A DNA stretch of 18,680 nucleotides from the NCBI GenBank assembly GCA_031256125.1, contig JAIRRE010000271.1, forward strand, positions 1 to 18,680, read 5' to 3'. Positions 15,333-18,680 of the stretch are shown piece by piece; position 1 is the first letter of the stretch, and the number at the start of each line of letters is the position of its first letter. Source of the stretch: Burkholderiaceae bacterium (GTDB taxonomy: Bacteria; Pseudomonadota; Gammaproteobacteria; Burkholderiales; Burkholderiaceae_C). The position numbers were made by a program, and so were the translations under genes. A model generated the notes under the pieces. The model was not told the origin of the DNA. It made no database searches and saw nothing but the letters and a program-made list of their open reading frames with translations.

Positions 15333-16049
15333 TCAAACCCCCAGATACGCTTTCTGGATTTCCGGGTTGTCCAGCAACGCGCGGGCTTGGCCCTCTAGCG
15401 CGATGCGGCCGGTTTCCAGCACGTAGCCGCGGTCGGCGTGCTCCAGGGCGATATGCACGTCCTGCTCGACCAGCAGCACGGTGATGCCGCCATCGCGCAC
15501 CTGCTGCAAGGTTTCCATCAGTTGCAGCACCACTACCGGGGCCAGGCCCAGGCTCATTTCATCGACCATCAGCAGGCGCGGCGCGGCCATCAGCGCGCGC
15601 GTCATCGCGCACATCTGCTGCTCGCCGCCGGACATGGTGCCGGCCAGTTGATGGCGGCGTTCGCGCAGGCGCGGCAACAGGGTATAGACGCGCTCCAGGT
15701 CGGCGGCAATCGCGCCTTTGCCGCGGCGCAGGTTGGCACCCATCAGCAGGTTGTCCTGCACCGTCATGCGGTCGAACAACTGGCGGCCTTCGGGCAATTG
15801 CGTCAAGCCCGCGCGGAAAATCTGGTCGCTGGTGCGGCCCGCCAGCGGCGCGCCGTCGAACACGATCTGGCCGCCGCTGACCGGGATCAGCCCCGATAGC
15901 GCGCGCAGCAGCGTGGTCTTGCCCGCGCCGTTGCTGCCGACCAGCGCGACCAGTTCGCCCGCGTGAATGTCGAGGTTGACGCCTTCGAGCACGGCGGCAT
16001 CGCCGTAGCCCGCATACAGGTCTTGCACGTGCAGCAGCGGCTCTTTCAT
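15333..16049 (-). CDS. livF: Branched-chain amino acid ABC transporter ATP-binding protein LivF
   Basis: This 238-residue ABC ATPase is one of the two that power a LivHMGF importer at the inner membrane. Walker A is GSNGAGKTT (38-46), the signature is MSGGEQQMCAMTRAL (139-153), and Walker B is LLMVDE (159-164). VEQDV and RGYVLETGRI near the C-terminus are typical LivF wording, and the protein ends KAYLGV as usual. The frame is open further upstream, but only as a shadow of livG; ATG 16049 overlaps the livG stop as ATGA, so it is the start. It is the last gene of the operon. Confidence 0.95.
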   Translation of the reverse strand: MKEPLLHVQDLYAGYGDAAVLEGVNLDIHAGELVALVGSNGAGKTTLLRALSGLIPVSGGQIVFDGAPLAGRTSDQIFRAGLTQLPEGRQLFDRMTVQDNLLMGANLRRGKGAIAADLERVYTLLPRLRERRHQLAGTMSGGEQQMCAMTRALMAAPRLLMVDEMSLGLAPVVVLQLMETLQQVRDGGITVLLVEQDVHIALEHADRGYVLETGRIALEGQARALLDNPEIQKAYLGV

Positions 16050-16780
16050 GCTTTGCGCTTTCCGAGGTAGGCTTCGATGACCGCCGGGTCGCTGAGCACC
16101 GCTTCGCTGGAGCCTTCGGCGATGCGCTCGCCGTGGTGCAGCACCAGCACGTGGTCGCTCAGGCTGCGCACGGCTTTCATCACATGCTCGATGACCAGGA
16201 TGCTCAAACCTTGCGCGCGCAGCGACTTGATGACGTCGATCACCTCGTCGATCTCCACCAGATTCAGGCCCGCCATCACCTCGTCGAGCAGCAGCATGCG
16301 CGGCGACATCGCCAGCGCCTTGGCCAGCTCCAGCCGCTTGCGGTCGGGGCCACCCAGTTCGTCGGCGCGGTGGTCGATGCGGCCATGCAAGTCCACGCGC
16401 CGCAGGCATTCGCGCGCCGCCTCGCGCGCGTCGGCCAGCGTCTTTTTGTTGGTGTTGCCGAACAGCGCGCCGATGGCCACGTTATCCAACACCGTCAGGT
16501 CCGGGAAGGGCCGCATGATCTGGAAAGTGCGCCCGATGCCCAGACGCGCGCGGCGGAACGCCGGCAGCGCCGTGATGTCGCGGCCCTCGAACGTGATTGA
16601 ACCCGCGCTGGGCGCAAGCGTGCCGGAGATCATGCTCAATAGCGTGGTCTTGCCCGCGCCGTTGGGGCCGATCAGGCCGAGCACCTGACCGCGGTCGAGT
16701 GTGAAACTCACGTCCTTGACCGCCATCAGCCCGGCAAAGCGGCGCGACAGACCCTGTACCTGAAGAATCGGTTCGCTCAT
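16046..16780 (-). CDS. livG: Branched-chain amino acid ABC transporter ATP-binding protein LivG
   Basis: This 244-residue ABC ATPase partners LivF. Walker A is GPNGAGKTT (38-46), GRTFQIMRPFPDLTVLDN (83-100) holds the Q-loop, and Walker B is MLLLDEVMAGLN (162-173). The H-loop is in VIEHVM (197-201). The signature segment is a divergent LGGPDRKRLELAKAL (142-156) instead of LSGGQ, a variation seen in LivG-type proteins. It starts at ATG 16780 overlapping the livM stop, and its own stop overlaps the livF start, so translation is coupled on both sides. Confidence 0.94.
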   Translation of the reverse strand: MSEPILQVQGLSRRFAGLMAVKDVSFTLDRGQVLGLIGPNGAGKTTLLSMISGTLAPSAGSITFEGRDITALPAFRRARLGIGRTFQIMRPFPDLTVLDNVAIGALFGNTNKKTLADAREAARECLRRVDLHGRIDHRADELGGPDRKRLELAKALAMSPRMLLLDEVMAGLNLVEIDEVIDVIKSLRAQGLSILVIEHVMKAVRSLSDHVLVLHHGERIAEGSSEAVLSDPAVIEAYLGKRKA

Positions 16781-17727
16781 AGCTTGTTGCGGCGGATGTT
16801 GTCCGCGAAGTAACCCAGCCCCAGGCGGCGGATGCGCCGGCGCAAGTCAGCCAGACCGCGCGGCATGGCCACCACCGCCAGAATGATGACCAGGCCGAAG
16901 AACAGCGCCGCGATGCTGGTGACCTTGGCGGCCAGCAGTTCCGAGATGGCCGACAGCAAAAAGGCCCCGACTACCGGCCCGAACACCGTGCCCGGCCCGC
17001 CGAATACGGCCATGATGATCATCTTGACATTGAGCGTCAGGTCGAACGCGCCCGCCGGATCGAGGAAGGTAATCCAGTACGCATGAATCCCGCCCGCCAG
17101 CCCGGCCAGCACGCCTGCAATCACGAACGCCAACACCTTGTACAGCGTGGTGTTGATGCCCATGACGGCGGCGGCGCCTTCGTTTTCGCGGATGGCGATC
17201 AGCCCGTAACCGAAGCGGCTGCGCGAAATCCACCACACCGCCAGCGTCGCCACTACCAACAGGCCCAGCGCCGCTTCGTAGAACAGCAAGTTGTTGTTGA
17301 GCATCGGCAGCACCAGGCCGATATTGGCGCCGGCAAAGCCGATGTTGGAGACGATGGCACCCATCACCTGCGCCAGACCGAGCGTGGCGATGGCGAAGTA
17401 GTGCCCCTTCAGACGCAGCACCGGCACGCCCAGCAGCAGCGCGAATACCGCGCAAAACACCACGCCCAGCAACATGCCGGCGGCGAACGGCCAGTGCAGT
17501 TGCACCATCGCGATGGCCACGCCATAAGCGCCCAGCCCGTAAAAGGTCGATTGTCCGAACGAGGCATAGCCGGTGTAGCCGCCCAGAATGTTCCAGCTTT
17601 GCGCCAGCGTGGCCAGCAGCAGCGCGTCGATGCCGAATTGCAGCAGCACGTCAGACCCCCACCACGGCAGCGCGGCGGCGGCAATCAGCACCAGCGCCAG
17701 CAGCGCAAGTTTGAGCAGCGTTTTCAT
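16777..17727 (-). CDS. livM: Branched-chain amino acid ABC transporter permease LivM
   Basis: This 316-residue inner-membrane permease has about 8-10 hydrophobic helices. Diagnostic stretches are SWNILGGYTGYASFGQSTFYGLGAY, GHYFAIATLGLAQ, GLIAIRENEGAAAVMGINTTLYK (the ATPase-contacting EAA-like loop) and MAVFGGPGTVFGPVVGAFLL. It forms the translocation pore with LivH. The reading frame stays open upstream to 18609, but that part is a shadow of livH. The start is ATG 17727 (MKTLLKLALL), which overlaps the livH stop by 4 bases. Confidence 0.95.
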   Translation of the reverse strand: MKTLLKLALLALVLIAAAALPWWGSDVLLQFGIDALLLATLAQSWNILGGYTGYASFGQSTFYGLGAYGVAIAMVQLHWPFAAGMLLGVVFCAVFALLLGVPVLRLKGHYFAIATLGLAQVMGAIVSNIGFAGANIGLVLPMLNNNLLFYEAALGLLVVATLAVWWISRSRFGYGLIAIRENEGAAAVMGINTTLYKVLAFVIAGVLAGLAGGIHAYWITFLDPAGAFDLTLNVKMIIMAVFGGPGTVFGPVVGAFLLSAISELLAAKVTSIAALFFGLVIILAVVAMPRGLADLRRRIRRLGLGYFADNIRRNKL

Positions 17728-18587
17728 GCGGTGCGCCCCAGCAGGCCCGTGGGCCGCACGATCAGCACCAGCACCAGCAGGCCGAAGCTGACCACATCGA
17801 CGTAAGTCGAACCCAGCCACAGCGATGCGAAGGCTTCGATGATGCCCCGCACCAGCCCGCCGACGATCACGCCCAGCGGCGAATCCAACCCGCCGATGAT
17901 GGCGATGGCAAAGCACTTGGCCGTCAGCGTCGCGCCGATGTAGGGATTGAGTTGCGACACCAGGCCGTACAGCCCGCCGGCTACTCCCGCCAGCGCCGCG
18001 CCGATGGCGAAGGTCAGCGCATACAGGTGGCGCGGCTCCACGCCGTACAGGCGCGCCGCCGTCAAGTTCTGCGCCGTGGCGCGGATGCGCCGGCCCACGC
18101 GCGTGTGCAGCAGCAACAGCCACATCGCCAGCGTCAGCGCCAGCGCTAGCGCGAACGCCGCCACGTTGACCAGCGGCAGCGTGGCACCCGCCAGCGTGAT
18201 GCTGCGGCCCGCGTAACTGGGGTTGATGGTGCGGAAATCGGCGCTGAAGACCCACCACACCAGATAACTGAGCACCACGTCCAGCCCGAAGGTAATCAGC
18301 AGCGTGTTGAACATCGGCCCGCGCATGACCAGGTTGAGCACGCCGCGCTGCACTATGTAGCCGACTACGGCCAGCGCCAGCGCCGCCGCAGGCAGCAGCG
18401 CAAACGGGTCGATGTGGGTATGCCGGTACAGCACCCACACCACGTAGCCGCCCAGCATGATGAAGGCGCCGTGCGCCAGATTGACGATGTTGAGCACGCC
18501 CCACACCAGCGCCAGCCCCAGCGCCATCAGCGCATACAGCCCGCCTTGCAGAATGCCATTGAGCAGAACCTGAAACAGCAGTTGCAT
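17724..18587 (-). CDS. livH: Branched-chain amino acid ABC transporter permease LivH
   Basis: This 287-residue permease begins MQLLFQVLLNGILQGGLYALMALGLALVWGVLNIVNLAHG, the classic LivH start. It continues with MRGPMFNTLLITFGLD, the coupling loop RRIRATAQNLTAARLYGVEPRHLY, and IGGLDSPLGVIVGG. It forms the inner-membrane channel with LivM for leucine, isoleucine and valine, or related amides or acids. ATG 18587 is preceded by AGGAG (18600-18596) with 8-base spacing; a GTG at 18596 overlaps that RBS and is not the start. It is the first liv gene in the window. The substrate-binding protein (LivJ type) must be elsewhere. Confidence 0.95.
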   Translation of the reverse strand: MQLLFQVLLNGILQGGLYALMALGLALVWGVLNIVNLAHGAFIMLGGYVVWVLYRHTHIDPFALLPAAALALAVVGYIVQRGVLNLVMRGPMFNTLLITFGLDVVLSYLVWWVFSADFRTINPSYAGRSITLAGATLPLVNVAAFALALALTLAMWLLLLHTRVGRRIRATAQNLTAARLYGVEPRHLYALTFAIGAALAGVAGGLYGLVSQLNPYIGATLTAKCFAIAIIGGLDSPLGVIVGGLVRGIIEAFASLWLGSTYVDVVSFGLLVLVLIVRPTGLLGRTA

Positions 18588-18619
18588 CAAGCGCACTCCT
18601 TCGTGTCATGTGTTTTCAT
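18585..18619 (-). promoter_or_regulatory. livH ribosome-binding site and a possible 10-codon leader ORF
   Basis: On the minus strand an ATG at 18619 opens a 10-codon frame, MKTHDTKECA, whose TGA (18589-18587) overlaps the livH ATG as TGATG. The AGGAG of livH lies inside it. Such an arrangement could couple livH translation to a leader, but the small frame has no clear ribosome-binding site and contains no Leu, Ile or Val codons, so amino acid attenuation is not supported. The rest of the upstream stretch (18620-18680) shows no recognisable gene. Confidence 0.25.
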
Positions 18620-18680
18620 GAGACCAGTGGTATCCATCGACAACAATGTTCAAGCTTAATTGATCGGATCTGGACAGCAC

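Noticed and set aside
15333..16409. A longer livF with a 120-residue N-terminal extension
   Set aside because: The extension is Arg/Gly/Ala-rich shadow sequence of livG. The family start MKEPLLHVQDLYAGYG at 16049 matches the operon's overlap pattern.
16777..18609. A 610-codon open frame that could be read as a fused LivH-LivM permease
   Set aside because: Its first half is a +1/+2 shadow of livH. The real livM starts at ATG 17727, which overlaps the livH stop by ATGA.
1..18680. CRISPR arrays, tRNA or rRNA genes, riboswitches
   Set aside because: No regularly spaced direct repeats and no tRNA-like cloverleaf or rRNA sequence were noticed on either strand. Gene spacing leaves little room for large structured leaders.

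Overview
The window is GC-rich, tightly packed bacterial DNA. Protein sequences and gene order suggest a betaproteobacterium, probably Burkholderiales. This is inferred from family resemblance only, because there is no rRNA or other marker gene here.

Region 1 (1-10509, + strand) opens with the 3' end of a GNAT acetyltransferase gene. It then carries a leucine/isovalerate (liu) catabolic cluster: an acyl-CoA synthetase, the methylcrotonyl-CoA carboxylase beta subunit (liuB), methylglutaconyl-CoA hydratase (liuC), the carboxylase alpha subunit (liuD) and HMG-CoA lyase (liuE). Together liuB/D, liuC and liuE convert 3-methylcrotonyl-CoA to acetoacetate and acetyl-CoA. No isovaleryl-CoA dehydrogenase (liuA) is in the window. 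Two things disturb the cluster. A VapBC toxin-antitoxin pair sits between liuB and liuC, with a 9-bp inverted repeat over its start. In addition, liuD has an in-frame TAG (7258-7260) in place of a conserved Tyr in the biotin carboxylase domain, while the reading frame after it is intact. A DUF4126 membrane protein lies between liuC and liuD. A YbaK-type deacylase and a 2-hydroxychromene-2-carboxylate isomerase-like protein close the run.

Region 2 (10510-11433) is genomic debris. It holds a frameshifted piece of a type I restriction methylase (hsdM) that ends at a decayed IS5-family element. The element's transposase has a 5' frameshift and an internal deletion that removes the first catalytic Asp region.

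Region 3 (11434-15298) holds a ClC-type chloride/proton antiporter gene (+), a convergent YajR-like MFS transporter gene (-) whose 3' end overlaps it by 101 bp, an AT-richer divergent promoter region, and an unassigned lipoprotein gene (+) with a strong intrinsic terminator.

Region 4 (15333-18587, - strand) is a branched-chain amino acid ABC transporter operon, livH-livM-livG-livF, with ATGA overlaps at all three junctions. The substrate-binding protein gene is not in the window. Uptake (liv) and breakdown (liu) of branched-chain amino acids therefore lie within 19 kb of each other, separated by the IS/hsdM scar and by transporters.

The most notable observations are the amber codon in liuD, the VapBC pair inside the liu run with its start-codon palindrome, and the 7-4-7 palindrome just upstream of the acyl-CoA synthetase gene. 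No clearly new multi-gene system is evident. No tRNA, rRNA or CRISPR array was seen.
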